Notes: generated from the sequence alone by a model not told the origin. DNA of 64,000 bases from Coriobacteriaceae bacterium (GCA_019421015.1 JAHZGC010000010.1:58600-122599), one strand, 5' to 3'. Counted from the first letter of the stretch, positions 1 through 8,724 are shown. Translations and numbers: made by a program.

Positions 1-420
1 GTCGACCTTGCACTTGAAGTTGGAGAAGAGCTCCTCGACGTACTCCTGCTTGCGCTTGAGCTGCAGGTCGTAGGGCATGGCGAGCCACTCGCAGCCGCCG
101 CAGCGCTTGGCTACGGGACACCTGCCCTCGACGCGGCGCTCGCGCAGCTCCTTAAAGCCGTCTTTGCGTTCGGAATCTTCGCGGCGTTCCGGGTTTTCCC
201 GGTACTTCTTGGGCTTGTCGGCCGCGACGGGTTTGGAGCCGGACTTGGGCTTCTTGGGCTTACGGGGCTTCTCGGCCTTGACGGCTTTGGGCTGGGGCTT
301 AAGGCCGGCATTCTTGCGGGTTCTAAAGCCGTCGGTCGGTTTTTCGTCGAATGCGTCGCCGGAGCCTTTGTGGCCGTCGCGGCGCACCCCGCCTGCGGAT
401 TCCCTGATGTCGTCTGACAC
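1..420 (-). CDS. rlmD: 23S rRNA (uracil-5-)-methyltransferase, RlmD/TrmA family, N-terminal part
   Basis: The gene runs off the left edge, so only the first 140 residues are visible. The N-terminus (about 75 residues) is Lys/Pro/Arg-rich and probably disordered. It is followed by a Cys-rich motif, CPVAKRCGGCEW, then MPYDLQLKRKQ. This spacing of cysteines before a conserved LK.K segment is the iron-sulfur signature at the start of RlmD-type RNA m5U methyltransferases; the SAM-binding half lies outside the window. I chose the GTG at 420 because GGCGGGA sits just upstream. An in-frame ATG at 480 is also open but has no clear ribosome binding site and would overlap mtnA. The family is clear. Whether the target is U1939 or U747 of 23S rRNA is not shown. 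Confidence 0.75.
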   Translation of the reverse strand, partial: MSDDIRESAGGVRRDGHKGSGDAFDEKPTDGFRTRKNAGLKPQPKAVKAEKPRKPKKPKSGSKPVAADKPKKYRENPERREDSERKDGFKELRERRVEGRCPVAKRCGGCEWLAMPYDLQLKRKQEYVEELFSNFKCKVD

Positions 421-463
421 GGTACTTCCCGCCTTTCTGGTGATCGATGGATGGTTCGATGTC

Positions 464-1594
464 CTAACGATGGCACCCATTGTAGATGGTCTTGAGGTTT
501 TCTGAGAACGGCGGCCGCACAATGCCCCGCTCTGTCACGAAAGCCGTGACAAGGTCGGCGTCGGTCACGTCGAAGGCGGGGTTGCGGACCTCGATGCCAG
601 TGGGTGCCATGGGGTGCTCGTACCAGAGGGCCGTCACCTCCTCGGGCGCACGCTCCTCGATGACGATTTCGTTGCCTGTGGGGGTCTGGAGGTCGATGGT
701 GCTGGTGGGGGCGCACACATAGAAAGGAACGCCGTAGCGTTGGGCCGCCAGCGCAACCATGCTGGTGCCGATCTTGTTTGCGGTGTCTCCGTTGGCGGCC
801 ACGCGATCGCACCCCACAAAGACCGCCTGTATGCGGCCCTCGCGCATCATGGCGGCACTCATGTTGTCGCAGATGAGGGTGGTGGGCACCCCAGCGGCGC
901 TGAGCTCCAGGGCCGTGAGCCGGGCACCTTGGAGCAGGGGGCGCGTCTCGTCGCAATAGACGCTTACGTCCATGCCTTGCTCGCGGGCCGCGTAGACGGG
1001 GGCGGTGGCGGTGCCGTAGCGGACGGCGCACAGGCGTCCGGCGTTGCAGTGGGTGAGGACGGCGTCGCCGTCGCGTATCAACGCCATACCGTGGGTGCCG
1101 ATGGCCCGGCAGGTCGACACGTCCTGGTCGCGGATGGCGAGGGCCTCGCGGCGAAGCCGGGGGAGAAGGTCGGCGGGGCCTGTCGCCATCGCCGCCTGCC
1201 TCATGCGGTCCACCGCCCAGGAGAGGTTGACGGCGGTGGGCCGGCTAGCGGCGATGGCGTCGCAGATATCCCGTATCGTTTCCCTGAGGGTGGGGTCGCC
1301 TGGTGCGGAGCCCCGTCGTGGGCCGGTACCGTCGTGGGCCGCATGCCAGGAGGCAACGTACACCCCGATTGCGGCGCCGACTCCGATGGCGGGTGCCCCG
1401 CGCACCTCAAGCCGCTTGATGGAGCAGACGATGGACTCCGTCGAGGAGACCTCCTTGACAACCAGGCGTCCGGGGAGCTGCGTCTGATCGATGAACGCCA
1501 GCGCCGGCACGCCGTCTGTCTCAGAAAGAAACACCGTGTCGAGGGAGTCGAAGGAGGAGAAGGGCAGCTGCTTGGTGCGTACGGGTTCGGGCAT
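464..1594 (-). CDS. mtnA: S-methyl-5-thioribose-1-phosphate isomerase
   Basis: 376 residues, slightly longer than the usual 340-355. MtnA converts 5-methylthioribose-1-phosphate to the ribulose form in methionine salvage and belongs to the eIF2B-like isomerase fold. Visible signatures are RGAPAIG (residues 65-71), THCNAGRLC with the catalytic-type Cys183, and GCDRVAANGDTANKIGT with the acid Asp263. The ETRPLLQGARLTALEL segment at 216-231 is also typical. A ribosome binding site (AAAGG) precedes the ATG. No other salvage genes (mtnB, mtnC, mtnD) are in the window, so it may serve a partial or alternative route such as recycling of 5'-deoxyadenosine-derived sugars; that part is inference. A possible minus-strand -10 (TATAAA) lies at 1647-1652. 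Confidence 0.92.
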   Translation of the reverse strand: MPEPVRTKQLPFSSFDSLDTVFLSETDGVPALAFIDQTQLPGRLVVKEVSSTESIVCSIKRLEVRGAPAIGVGAAIGVYVASWHAAHDGTGPRRGSAPGDPTLRETIRDICDAIAASRPTAVNLSWAVDRMRQAAMATGPADLLPRLRREALAIRDQDVSTCRAIGTHGMALIRDGDAVLTHCNAGRLCAVRYGTATAPVYAAREQGMDVSVYCDETRPLLQGARLTALELSAAGVPTTLICDNMSAAMMREGRIQAVFVGCDRVAANGDTANKIGTSMVALAAQRYGVPFYVCAPTSTIDLQTPTGNEIVIEERAPEEVTALWYEHPMAPTGIEVRNPAFDVTDADLVTAFVTERGIVRPPFSENLKTIYNGCHR

Positions 1595-1807
1595 GGGGGC
1601 CTTTCGGCTTGGGGTGGCCAGGGCGTTGCTATTGAGTAATCTTCCTTTATACCCTTCTGTTTGAAGAAATAATGGAGAATCGTTTCTGTTTGACGGCCAG
1701 CGGGTAGACCCACGGCACCGTCATCCGCCGTGAGGTGGATGGACGGGTGCCCCGCAAGGCACGTCTATGCAGATGGGAGAGTCGACCATGCCGATTGTGT
1801 GCTTGAG

Positions 1808-1845
1808 TGCAACGGGGGTCTGGTATGTACGCCCGTACCGTTGCA
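1808..1845. promoter_or_regulatory. Inverted repeat upstream of the FAD/FMN reductase gene
   Basis: TGCAACGG (1808-1815) and CCGTTGCA (1838-1845) form a perfect 8-bp dyad, with a nested GTACG/CGTAC pair in the middle (1827-1831 and 1834-1838). It could be an operator or an RNA hairpin. It lies within the 434-bp gap between mtnA and the reductase gene. Confidence 0.45.
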
Positions 1846-1863
1846 GGCTGCCATCTTATGCAA

Positions 1864-1929
1864 CCCGTCTACCCTAGTCAGCCTAAACGCGAGACAGATG
1901 TATTGACCCGTCTAGCCTAGTTGGGCCTA
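1864..1929 (+). promoter_or_regulatory. 43-bp-spaced direct repeats with a candidate promoter
   Basis: Two near-identical stretches of about 22 bp begin at 1864 and 1907; both read CCCGTCTA(C/G)CCTAGT followed by a G/C-rich CCTA. The 43-bp period is about four helical turns. A TTGACC -35-like hexamer at 1903-1908 overlaps the second repeat and could pair with a weak -10 near 1926-1931. A direct-repeat activator or repressor site for the downstream reductase gene is the natural reading. The regulator is unknown; the MerR protein at 4257 is one candidate. Confidence 0.5.
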
Positions 1930-2028
1930 CTGTGCGGGCCGTCGCAGCCCTGCGGGGCCGAGCGGCCCGGCATCAGGACGGCTCACAAGGACCGGACGGT
2001 GCAAAACCCAGTGAAAGGGGTACGTTTC

Positions 2029-3987
2029 ATGTCTGCATCTTCTATTTCCCGTCGTAACCTCATCAAGGGCGCAACGCTTGCCGGCGCCGCCGGTGCCATG
2101 GCCTTCTCGGCTGCCGTCGCCGTTGCCGACGAGGCTTCTGACTCCTACACCTTTGCCGATACCGTCAAGTGGGACGCCGAGTACGACGTCGTGGTCCTGG
2201 GCATGGGCTTTGCCGGTATGGTGAGCGCCATGGAGGCCGCCGACAACGGTGCCGCCGTTCTTCTCTGCGAGAAGATGGAGGAGGGCAAGGCAGGCGGTAA
2301 CTCCAAGGTCTGCGGCCAGTCCTTCGCCTGCGGCGACGACGACCCCGACGCTACCATGCAGTACTACACCGCCATGGCCGCTGGCCGCAAGTACCCCGAG
2401 GGCGTGCTTGAGGTCATCACCAACGGCGTCGCCGGCATGAAGAACACCATCGCCGACAAGTACGGCTTCAACATCGACGAGTTCATGTCGTTCACCGGCC
2501 TGCCCGTGGTGGGCAACATCTCGCCCGAGTACCCGAGCTTCCCCGGCGCCGACAAGATCTCGCTGGTCGTTGCCCACCAGGGCATGAGCGACTCGTTCCT
2601 CTTCCAGTCTATGAAGAGCCGTTTGGTCGACAACTACGCCGACAAGATCGACGTGTGGTACGCCACCCCCGGCGAGGAGCTGATCCAGGACCCGGTGTCG
2701 GGCGCCGTCATCGGCGTCAAGGTGAGCCGCAACGGTGAGGAGCGCAATGTGCGCGCCCTCAACGGCGTGTGCATCTGCACCGGCGGTTTTGAGAACGACA
2801 CCCAGATGGTCCAGGACTACCTGGGTCTCATCGATTACGCCGTGATCGGCGGCCTGTACAACACTGGCGACGGCATCAAGATGGCCCAGAAGGCCGGCGC
2901 CCGCCTGTGGCACATGAGCGCCTTCGAAGGCGGCCTGGGCATGATGGGCTGTGGCTACAACACCCCCGAGGGTGCCAACGCCATCCAGATCTCGGTGCTC
3001 CAGGAGACCCCGATGAACACCGGCGCCACCATCGTCGTCGGCGACTGGGGCAACCGCTACCAGAACGAGAGCGCGCCGGTGCTCCATGGCCACATGTCCG
3101 ATCACAACGGCATCTGGGAGAACCCCAAGTACCCGCAGCACAGCTGGATCATCTGGGATAAGACCCAGATGGACGCCATCAACGGTACCGAGGGCCTGTT
3201 CGACCCGGCCTACGCCGACACCGTGACCGAGTGCGCCACCGTGGCCGACGCCGCCGCCGTCATCGGTTGCACGGCCGATGACCTGCAGTTCACCATCGAC
3301 ACCTTTAACGACTACGCCACCACGGGCATCGACCTGGCGTGGAACCGTCCTGCCGAGACCATGCGCGCCTTTGACGGCGCCGCCTACTACGTGATGCCGC
3401 TCAAGGCCAACCTGCTCAACACCCAGGGCGGCCCCGAGCGCAACACCGACGCCCAAATCGTCGGCATGGACGGCGAGCCTATCCCTCACCTGTACTCCGC
3501 CGGTGAGTGCGGTGGCATCACCACCTGCATGTACCAGGGCGGCACCAACGTGGCCGAGTGCTTCATCATGGGCCAGCTGGCCGGTGCCAACGCCGCTGCC
3601 GCCAAGGACCCGCTGCCCGCGTACACCCTGGCCCCGGCCGTCGAGTCGACCCCCGCTCACCTGGGCGACGAGACCGACATCAAGGAGTCCACGGCTGCCT
3701 CCAACGGCACGCCCAACGACGACGGCACCTACGTGGGCGCCGGCAAGGGCATCGGCGGCGAGGTGCCGGTGACCGTGACCCTTGACGACGACGGCAAGAT
3801 CGCCAGCGTCACCGTGGGCGGGAACTCCGAGACCGAGGGCATCGGCTCCAAGGCCATCGAGCAGCTTCCCGAGCAGTTCGTGGGCCTCTCGACCGCCGAC
3901 GAGATCGACGCCGTCGACGGCGTGAGCGGCGCCACCCTCACCAGCAACGCCCTCAAGGCCGCCATCAAGGCAGCCCTGGGCCTCTAA
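2029..3987 (+). CDS. Tat-exported FAD-dependent reductase with C-terminal FMN-binding domain (fumarate/urocanate reductase-like)
   Basis: 652 residues starting at the ATG behind GAAAGGGG. The leader SISRRNLIKG is a twin-arginine signal with a hydrophobic stretch to about residue 34. The FAD_binding_2 domain has its dinucleotide motif GMGFAG at 58-63 and spans to about residue 535 (YSAGECGGIT is the typical second FAD contact). A linker leads to an FMN_bind domain, about 570-652, ending with DGVSGATLTSNAL. In that SGAT motif the threonine (Thr636) is the residue to which ApbE attaches FMN in this family. So it is probably an exported flavin-only reductase of the fumarate/urocanate type that takes electrons through covalent FMN. 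The FMN domain is at the C-terminus, whereas UrdA-type enzymes carry it at the N-terminus. No apbE or cytochrome gene is adjacent. The substrate cannot be read from sequence. Confidence 0.88.
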   Translation: MSASSISRRNLIKGATLAGAAGAMAFSAAVAVADEASDSYTFADTVKWDAEYDVVVLGMGFAGMVSAMEAADNGAAVLLCEKMEEGKAGGNSKVCGQSFACGDDDPDATMQYYTAMAAGRKYPEGVLEVITNGVAGMKNTIADKYGFNIDEFMSFTGLPVVGNISPEYPSFPGADKISLVVAHQGMSDSFLFQSMKSRLVDNYADKIDVWYATPGEELIQDPVSGAVIGVKVSRNGEERNVRALNGVCICTGGFENDTQMVQDYLGLIDYAVIGGLYNTGDGIKMAQKAGARLWHMSAFEGGLGMMGCGYNTPEGANAIQISVLQETPMNTGATIVVGDWGNRYQNESAPVLHGHMSDHNGIWENPKYPQHSWIIWDKTQMDAINGTEGLFDPAYADTVTECATVADAAAVIGCTADDLQFTIDTFNDYATTGIDLAWNRPAETMRAFDGAAYYVMPLKANLLNTQGGPERNTDAQIVGMDGEPIPHLYSAGECGGITTCMYQGGTNVAECFIMGQLAGANAAAAKDPLPAYTLAPAVESTPAHLGDETDIKESTAASNGTPNDDGTYVGAGKGIGGEVPVTVTLDDDGKIASVTVGGNSETEGIGSKAIEQLPEQFVGLSTADEIDAVDGVSGATLTSNALKAAIKAALGL

Positions 3988-4075
3988 GGCGTCTTGAATA
4001 ATTCCGTGCACTGCGTTCTGCTCGGGCTTGTGGGTCTGCGAATCGTTTAGCGATCGCCTGCACCGTATGATTTTC

Positions 4076-4108
4076 AAAGGGCGTGCGCTCCAGGGCGCGC
4101 GCCCTTTT
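4076..4108 (+). terminator. Rho-independent terminator after the FAD/FMN reductase
   Basis: AAAGGGCGTGCGC and GCGCGCGCCCTTT pair as a 13-bp stem around a short loop, followed by a T run. It lies 89 bp after the reductase stop. Confidence 0.85.
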
Positions 4109-4256
4109 TGATGGCCGAGAAGGGTCGGCTTGGGACGAACGGTCGGGGACGGCCGGTTCGAACGATGCGACGTCGTGCCAAGAATTAATAGAGACGGAGC
4201 GGGTCGCTGTGGTACCATGCAACGGTCTGGACGGGTCGTACCGGGAGGACGTTGCT

Positions 4257-5135
4257 GTGGAGAAGGACTCGTTGACCGAGCGCTATACCATCCGCGACGT
4301 GACCTCGACGCTGCACATTTCGCGCACGACGCTGCTCTACTACGAGGAGCTTGGCATCGTGCATCCCTTTCGCGACGAGGAGACGGGCTATCGGTACTAC
4401 TCGGACGCCGACCTCTTTAGGTTGCTGAGCTGCAAGCTCCTCAAGAACATCGGCGTCCCTCTCAAAGACATGGCCGAGCGGCTCGACAACGAGCCGTTCA
4501 CCCCCCAGCACTTCTCGGACTACGCCCGCATATTAGAGGGGCACATGGCCTACTGCGAGGCGCAGAAGGTCTGCTTGGCACGGCTCATGGAGCTGCCGGA
4601 GCTGGTGGGCCGCACCGAGGTCGCCTTTATCGAGGAGCACTACATAGACTTTGACGCGGCTGAAGTGGGCTACAGCCGCTTTGCCAGCAAAGAAGGCCTT
4701 GACTCGCTGGTCGAGGCCATGCCCATCGGCGCCTTGGGATGCGTGTTTTTGGGCGGTCGCGAAGACGGGTGGAGGCCGGAGCGCCGAGGTAGGACGGTTC
4801 CTGTGCGCTTTGCCCACCTGATCAGCGGCCTGTCGGACTCTATGGCAGTCATCGGCGGGTGCCGCTGCGTGCGCACGGTCATCAGCACGTCGAGCGTGCG
4901 TCACGAGAACAGCGCGGGCAACGCCTTTGAGAGTTGGGAGCGCAGCGAGGCGTTCGGGCATATTCAGTCGTATATGGACGAACATGGGCTGGTGCCGGTG
5001 GGTGACGTGTTCTGCCCGTATTGCCTGCCGTCGGAGCAGGGCTTTGTGGTGCCGTTTTGCCAGGCGTTCGAGCAGCCGGGGGACGCGGGGTTGGCAAAAG
5101 GCCTGCGCGACCGGCTGCGCGGGCTGTTCGGGTGA
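4257..5135 (+). CDS. MerR-family transcriptional regulator
   Basis: 292 residues from a GTG start preceded at ideal spacing by GGGAGG (4243-4248). The open frame extends further upstream but has no better start. The N-terminal 75 residues are a MerR winged helix: YTIRDVTSTLHISRTTLLYYEELG, then the RDEETGYRYYSDADLFRL wing. The C-terminal about 200 residues are an effector-like domain that I do not recognise in detail; it contains FCPYCLPSEQG, a possible metal- or thiol-sensing pair. MerR proteins typically twist over-long promoter spacers. Its position just after the reductase suggests it controls that gene or the hydrolase at 5372. That link is inference. Confidence 0.85.
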   Translation: MEKDSLTERYTIRDVTSTLHISRTTLLYYEELGIVHPFRDEETGYRYYSDADLFRLLSCKLLKNIGVPLKDMAERLDNEPFTPQHFSDYARILEGHMAYCEAQKVCLARLMELPELVGRTEVAFIEEHYIDFDAAEVGYSRFASKEGLDSLVEAMPIGALGCVFLGGREDGWRPERRGRTVPVRFAHLISGLSDSMAVIGGCRCVRTVISTSSVRHENSAGNAFESWERSEAFGHIQSYMDEHGLVPVGDVFCPYCLPSEQGFVVPFCQAFEQPGDAGLAKGLRDRLRGLFG

Positions 5136-5371
5136 GAGTAGGTCTGCCGCCGCGAGGGTGCCTGCTTTGGCCCAACCGCGTAACGAGGGGGTCTCTTTGC
5201 TGCAACGGGATGGACGCGGAGAGGCAACCGGAGGGTGCCCAAACTTTCAATAGCCGGCAAATTGCCTGGTACAGGCCTGAAATGCCTTTTCTTTAGGATG
5301 ACCTTGTGCATGAAGCCCCGCATAGAAGCGGTGGTCGGGAAATCAGCCGGGTCTACAGAAAAGAGGGTCCT

Positions 5372-6130
5372 ATGTGCCAGGAGATGCGGGATTGCGAAGG
5401 TCTTTCGCGCCGTCAGGTAGTTGCGGGGCTCGGGGCGTCGGGGGTTGGGATAGCCGGCTTGGCCGCCGTGTGCTCTGCGCGTTCGGTCTTTGCTGACGAT
5501 GCGATTGTGGACGAGGCCCCGGTCGCAGAGCTGCTGACTCCCCACGCGGTGCCTGCGCTCAATACGGCGCAGGGCCTTGCGGCGGAGCCCAAGCGAGTCC
5601 TGGTGGTGGTGGACTACCAGGTTGACTTTGTGGACGGGGCGCTGGGCAACGAGTATGCCGTGGCCCTTGAGCCTGCCATATACGAACGCGTGAAGGCCTA
5701 TCAGGAGGCAGGCGATATCGTTTGCTACACGATGGACACGCATCTGGAGGAGGGTTACGAGCTCACCCGCGAGGGTGCCCGCGTAAAGCCGCACTGCATG
5801 CTGGGCACTGACGGCTGGGAGCTGTACGGGAGCTTGGGGGAGTTGCTGACCCCCGAGACCGCCATCATGGTCAAGAAGGGCACCTACGGGTCTTCCCAGC
5901 TGCCTGCGGTCCTACAGGGAATCAAAGACCAGGGTACGGTGCTCACGAGCATCGAGCTTGCGGGGGTCTCGACCACGGTGTGCGTGTTCCACAACGCCGT
6001 CATGCTGTATAACATGTTCCCGGAGTGCGAGATCATCCTTGATGTAGCCACCACGACGGCCAAGACCCCCGAGGCGACCGAGGCGGCCCTGAAGCAACTT
6101 GAGGGGTGGGGCATGGTGGTGAACCGATAG
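5372..6130 (+). CDS. Tat-exported isochorismatase/nicotinamidase-family cysteine hydrolase
   Basis: 252 residues from the ATG behind GAGGG. The N-terminus reads GLSRRQVVAGLG plus a hydrophobic segment to about residue 42 ending in FADD, a twin-arginine leader. The mature part is an isochorismatase-like hydrolase: VVVDYQVDFVDG supplies Asp81, MVKKGTYGSS supplies the Lys (168/169), and VSTTVCVFHN supplies the nucleophile Cys204. MDTH (122-124) and PHCMLGTDGWEL (His141) resemble the metal-binding and HC.xGT.G segments of nicotinamidases. Known nicotinamidases are cytoplasmic, so an exported one is unusual; it may scavenge nicotinamide or cleave another amide outside the cell. An upstream ATG at 5306 would bury the Tat motif and is disfavoured. 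Confidence 0.8.
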   Translation: MCQEMRDCEGLSRRQVVAGLGASGVGIAGLAAVCSARSVFADDAIVDEAPVAELLTPHAVPALNTAQGLAAEPKRVLVVVDYQVDFVDGALGNEYAVALEPAIYERVKAYQEAGDIVCYTMDTHLEEGYELTREGARVKPHCMLGTDGWELYGSLGELLTPETAIMVKKGTYGSSQLPAVLQGIKDQGTVLTSIELAGVSTTVCVFHNAVMLYNMFPECEIILDVATTTAKTPEATEAALKQLEGWGMVVNR

Positions 6131-6150
6131 GGTTTCAAACTGTTGAAAAC

Positions 6151-6203
6151 TATTGGGAAAAGCCCAATATCTGGTTGAGGGTGTTGATTATCCTTTACCA
6201 GAT
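6151..6203 (+). promoter_or_regulatory. Two adjacent hairpins upstream of lysC
   Basis: TATTGGG (6151-6157) pairs perfectly with CCCAATA (6163-6169) around a 5-nt loop. ATCTGGT (6169-6175) pairs with ACCAGAT (6197-6203), sharing one base with the first stem. No T run follows, so this is not a classic terminator. It may be the end of the hydrolase transcript or part of a lysC leader. I see no lysine-riboswitch core in this 289-bp gap. Confidence 0.4.
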
Positions 6204-6377
6204 GTTGGGTTTTCTGGGGTTGGGCTGACGACTTGCGGCCTGTGTTCCGGCCACCGTTTGTCACAGTCCAGGAAACATGTCGGCAACCTACGGCCGACCC
6301 TCCCTTCACAGGGAATTCCACCTGCCCGTTTCATGTGTACGGTGGCCGAGAACGGAGCGGCGGCTCATCTGCGTGCG

Positions 6378-6383
6378 TATACT
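6378..6383 (+). promoter_or_regulatory. -10 element of the lysC-asd promoter
   Basis: TATACT lies 36 bp before the lysC ATG. No strong -35 is visible at 16-18 bp. If used, the leader is only about 30 nt. Confidence 0.5.
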
Positions 6384-6419
6384 TAACAAACTGTTTTTTC
6401 CAGCTAGAAAGGTCTGCGC

Positions 6420-7688
6420 ATGGCCCTCGTCGTCGCAAAGTTCGGTGGCAGCTCCGTTGCCACCCCCGAGCGCATCAAAAACGTCGCCTCGCGCCTGGTG
6501 CGCCGTCACCAGTCGGGCGACCAGGTGGTCTGTGTGGTGTCTGCCATGGGGGACAACACCGACTATCTGCTCGACCTTGCCCACGCCGTCAACCCCAACC
6601 CGCCTGCCCGTGAGATGGACATGCTCCTCTCCACCGGCGAGCAGGTCTCGGTGGCTGTGCTCGCCATGGCCGTGGAGGCCTTGGGCGTCCCGGCGGTGAG
6701 CCATACCGGTGCCCAGGTGGGCATCATTACCGACAACACCCACACCAAGGCCAAGATCGACCGCATCGTGGGCATGGATCGCCTCAAAAGCGACCTCGAC
6801 GACGGCAATGTGGTGATCGTCGCCGGTTTTCAGGGGATCGACGCCCAGGGCGAGATCACCACGTTGGGGCGCGGCGGATCCGACACCACGGCCGTGGCAC
6901 TGGCCGCCGCCATCGGCGCCGACTACTGCGAGATCTACTCCGACGTCGACGGCGTTTACACTGCCGACCCGCGCATCTGCCCCAAAGCCCACCGCCTCGA
7001 GCGCCTCTCCTACGACGAGATGCTTGAGCTTTCGGCCAACGGTGCCGGCGTGCTGCAGCTGCGCGCCGTCGAGGTGGCCTGCAACCACGGTGTGGTCATC
7101 CACGCCCGTTCGTCCTTTATCCTGGATTCCCCTGGCACCATCATCGAGGAGGCACCCGATCGTATGAATCCCGACCGCATGGAAGGCGTCGTGTTCGCCG
7201 GCATCGCCCACGACCTCTCGGAGGCAAAGATCACCCTGCGTCACGTGCCCGACACGAGCGGCGTGGCTGCCTGCGTGTTCGAGCGCATGGCCGAGATCGG
7301 CGCCAACGTCGACATCATCGTGCAGGACGTCTCGCACGAGGGCATGACCGATATCTCGTTCACCGCGCCTCTGGACCATCTCGACCTGGTGACCGAGGTG
7401 GCTGCCGCCCTGTGCAAGGAGATCAACGCCGAGGGTGTCGAGGTCAACCCCCACATCGCCAAGGTGTCGCTGGTGGGTGCCGGTATGAAAAGCTATTCGG
7501 GCGTGGCCGCACGGATGTTCCGCACGCTGTCGGACAAGGACATCAACATCTCGATGATTTCTACGTCGCCCATCTGCATCTCGGTCATCGTGGACGCCGA
7601 TGACTGCGCCGCTGCGGTTCAGGCCCTGCACACCGCCTTCGGCCTCGATGAGGAAGGCGAACCCGGCAGTGTAAAGGTGGTGCTCTAA
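6420..7688 (+). CDS. lysC: Aspartate kinase
   Basis: 422 residues, the usual length of a full-length (alpha-type) monofunctional aspartokinase. It phosphorylates aspartate in the first step toward lysine/diaminopimelate, threonine and methionine. KFGGSSV (residues 6-12) is the kinase signature, and TTLGRGGSDTTAVALAAAIGA binds nucleotide and aspartate. Two ACT domains fill the last about 160 residues; the second ends in SVIVDADDCAAAVQALHTAF. ACT domains imply feedback inhibition by lysine and/or threonine. AGAAAGG precedes the ATG. It is followed after one base by asd, so the two form an operon. Confidence 0.96.
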   Translation: MALVVAKFGGSSVATPERIKNVASRLVRRHQSGDQVVCVVSAMGDNTDYLLDLAHAVNPNPPAREMDMLLSTGEQVSVAVLAMAVEALGVPAVSHTGAQVGIITDNTHTKAKIDRIVGMDRLKSDLDDGNVVIVAGFQGIDAQGEITTLGRGGSDTTAVALAAAIGADYCEIYSDVDGVYTADPRICPKAHRLERLSYDEMLELSANGAGVLQLRAVEVACNHGVVIHARSSFILDSPGTIIEEAPDRMNPDRMEGVVFAGIAHDLSEAKITLRHVPDTSGVAACVFERMAEIGANVDIIVQDVSHEGMTDISFTAPLDHLDLVTEVAAALCKEINAEGVEVNPHIAKVSLVGAGMKSYSGVAARMFRTLSDKDINISMISTSPICISVIVDADDCAAAVQALHTAFGLDEEGEPGSVKVVL

Positions 7689-7689
7689 C

Positions 7690-8724
7690 ATGGCGTGGTC
7701 CAAGCCTATGCCTGCACGCCCCGTCGTCGCCGTGGCCGGCGCCACCGGCGCCGTGGGCGTGGAGATGCTCAAGTGCCTCGAGGAGCTTGACTTCCCCGCC
7801 TCCGAGGTGCGCGCTCTTGCCTCGGCCCGTTCCGCCGGCACCAAGCTGCCCTTCAAGGGCGGCGAGCTCACCGTGCAGGAGATGACTCCCGAGTCCTTTG
7901 AGGGCGTGGACATCGCCCTGTTCAGTGCCGGTGCCAGCGTGTCCAAGGCCATGCGCGAGGCCGTGACCAAGGCCGGCGCCGTCATGATCGACAACTCCAG
8001 TGCCTTCCGCATGGAGCCTGACGTGCCGCTCGTGGTGCCCGAGGTCAACGCGGCCGACATCGCCTGGCACAGCGGCGTGATCGCCAACCCCAACTGCACC
8101 ACGATCCAGATGGTCGTGGCCCTGGAGCCCCTGCGCAAGCTGGGCCACATCGACCGCATCGTGGTCTCGAGCTACCAGTCGAGCTCGGGCGCGGGCGCCA
8201 AGGGCATGGCCGAGCTGCAGGAGCAGACCGGCGCGGTGTTGGCCGACGAGCCCTTTGAGCCCAAGGCCTTCGCCCATCAGATTGCCTTTAACTGCATCCC
8301 TCATATCGACGTCTTCATGGACGACGGCTACACCAAAGAAGAGTGGAAGATGGTCGTCGAGACCAAGAAGATCATGGGCGACGACACCGTGCAGGTGGCT
8401 CCCACCTGCGTGCGCGTGCCCGTGCTGCGCTGCCACTCCGAGAGCATCAACCTTGAGTTCGACCGCCCGGTAGACGTCGAGGAGGCCAAGGCCGCCATCG
8501 CCGCCGGCGAGCACGTAGTGCTTGAGGACGACCCTGCGAACAACGTGTATCCCATGCCTGCCCTGCATGCCGGCTCGTTCGACACCTTTGTGGGCCGTGT
8601 GCGCCGCGACCCCACGGTGCCCAACAATCGCGGCCTGGCCCTGTGGGTGGTTGCCGACCAGCTTCTGCGCGGCGCGGCCTTGAACGCCGTGATGATCGCG
8701 CAGTGCCTGCTGCCCAAGGAGTAA
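7690..8724 (+). CDS. asd: Aspartate-semialdehyde dehydrogenase
   Basis: 344 residues. It reduces aspartyl phosphate made by LysC to the semialdehyde using NADPH. Visible motifs are AVAGATGAVG (residues 14-23, nucleotide binding), ANPNCTTIQ with the catalytic Cys136, and VRVPVLRCHSE with the catalytic His249. The ATG lies one base after the lysC stop, implying translational coupling. The transcript ends at a strong hairpin immediately downstream. Confidence 0.96.
   Translation: MAWSKPMPARPVVAVAGATGAVGVEMLKCLEELDFPASEVRALASARSAGTKLPFKGGELTVQEMTPESFEGVDIALFSAGASVSKAMREAVTKAGAVMIDNSSAFRMEPDVPLVVPEVNAADIAWHSGVIANPNCTTIQMVVALEPLRKLGHIDRIVVSSYQSSSGAGAKGMAELQEQTGAVLADEPFEPKAFAHQIAFNCIPHIDVFMDDGYTKEEWKMVVETKKIMGDDTVQVAPTCVRVPVLRCHSESINLEFDRPVDVEEAKAAIAAGEHVVLEDDPANNVYPMPALHAGSFDTFVGRVRRDPTVPNNRGLALWVVADQLLRGAALNAVMIAQCLLPKE

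Noticed and set aside
1927..4218. 763-codon minus-strand ORF and similar long antisense ORFs (6306-8159, 9613-11781, 22774-25503, 54755-57217, 59373-60869)
   Set aside because: They are His/Val/Gly- or Asp-rich shadows of GC-rich genes on the opposite strand.
6131..6419. Possible lysine riboswitch before lysC
   Set aside because: The conserved lysine-riboswitch core could not be found.
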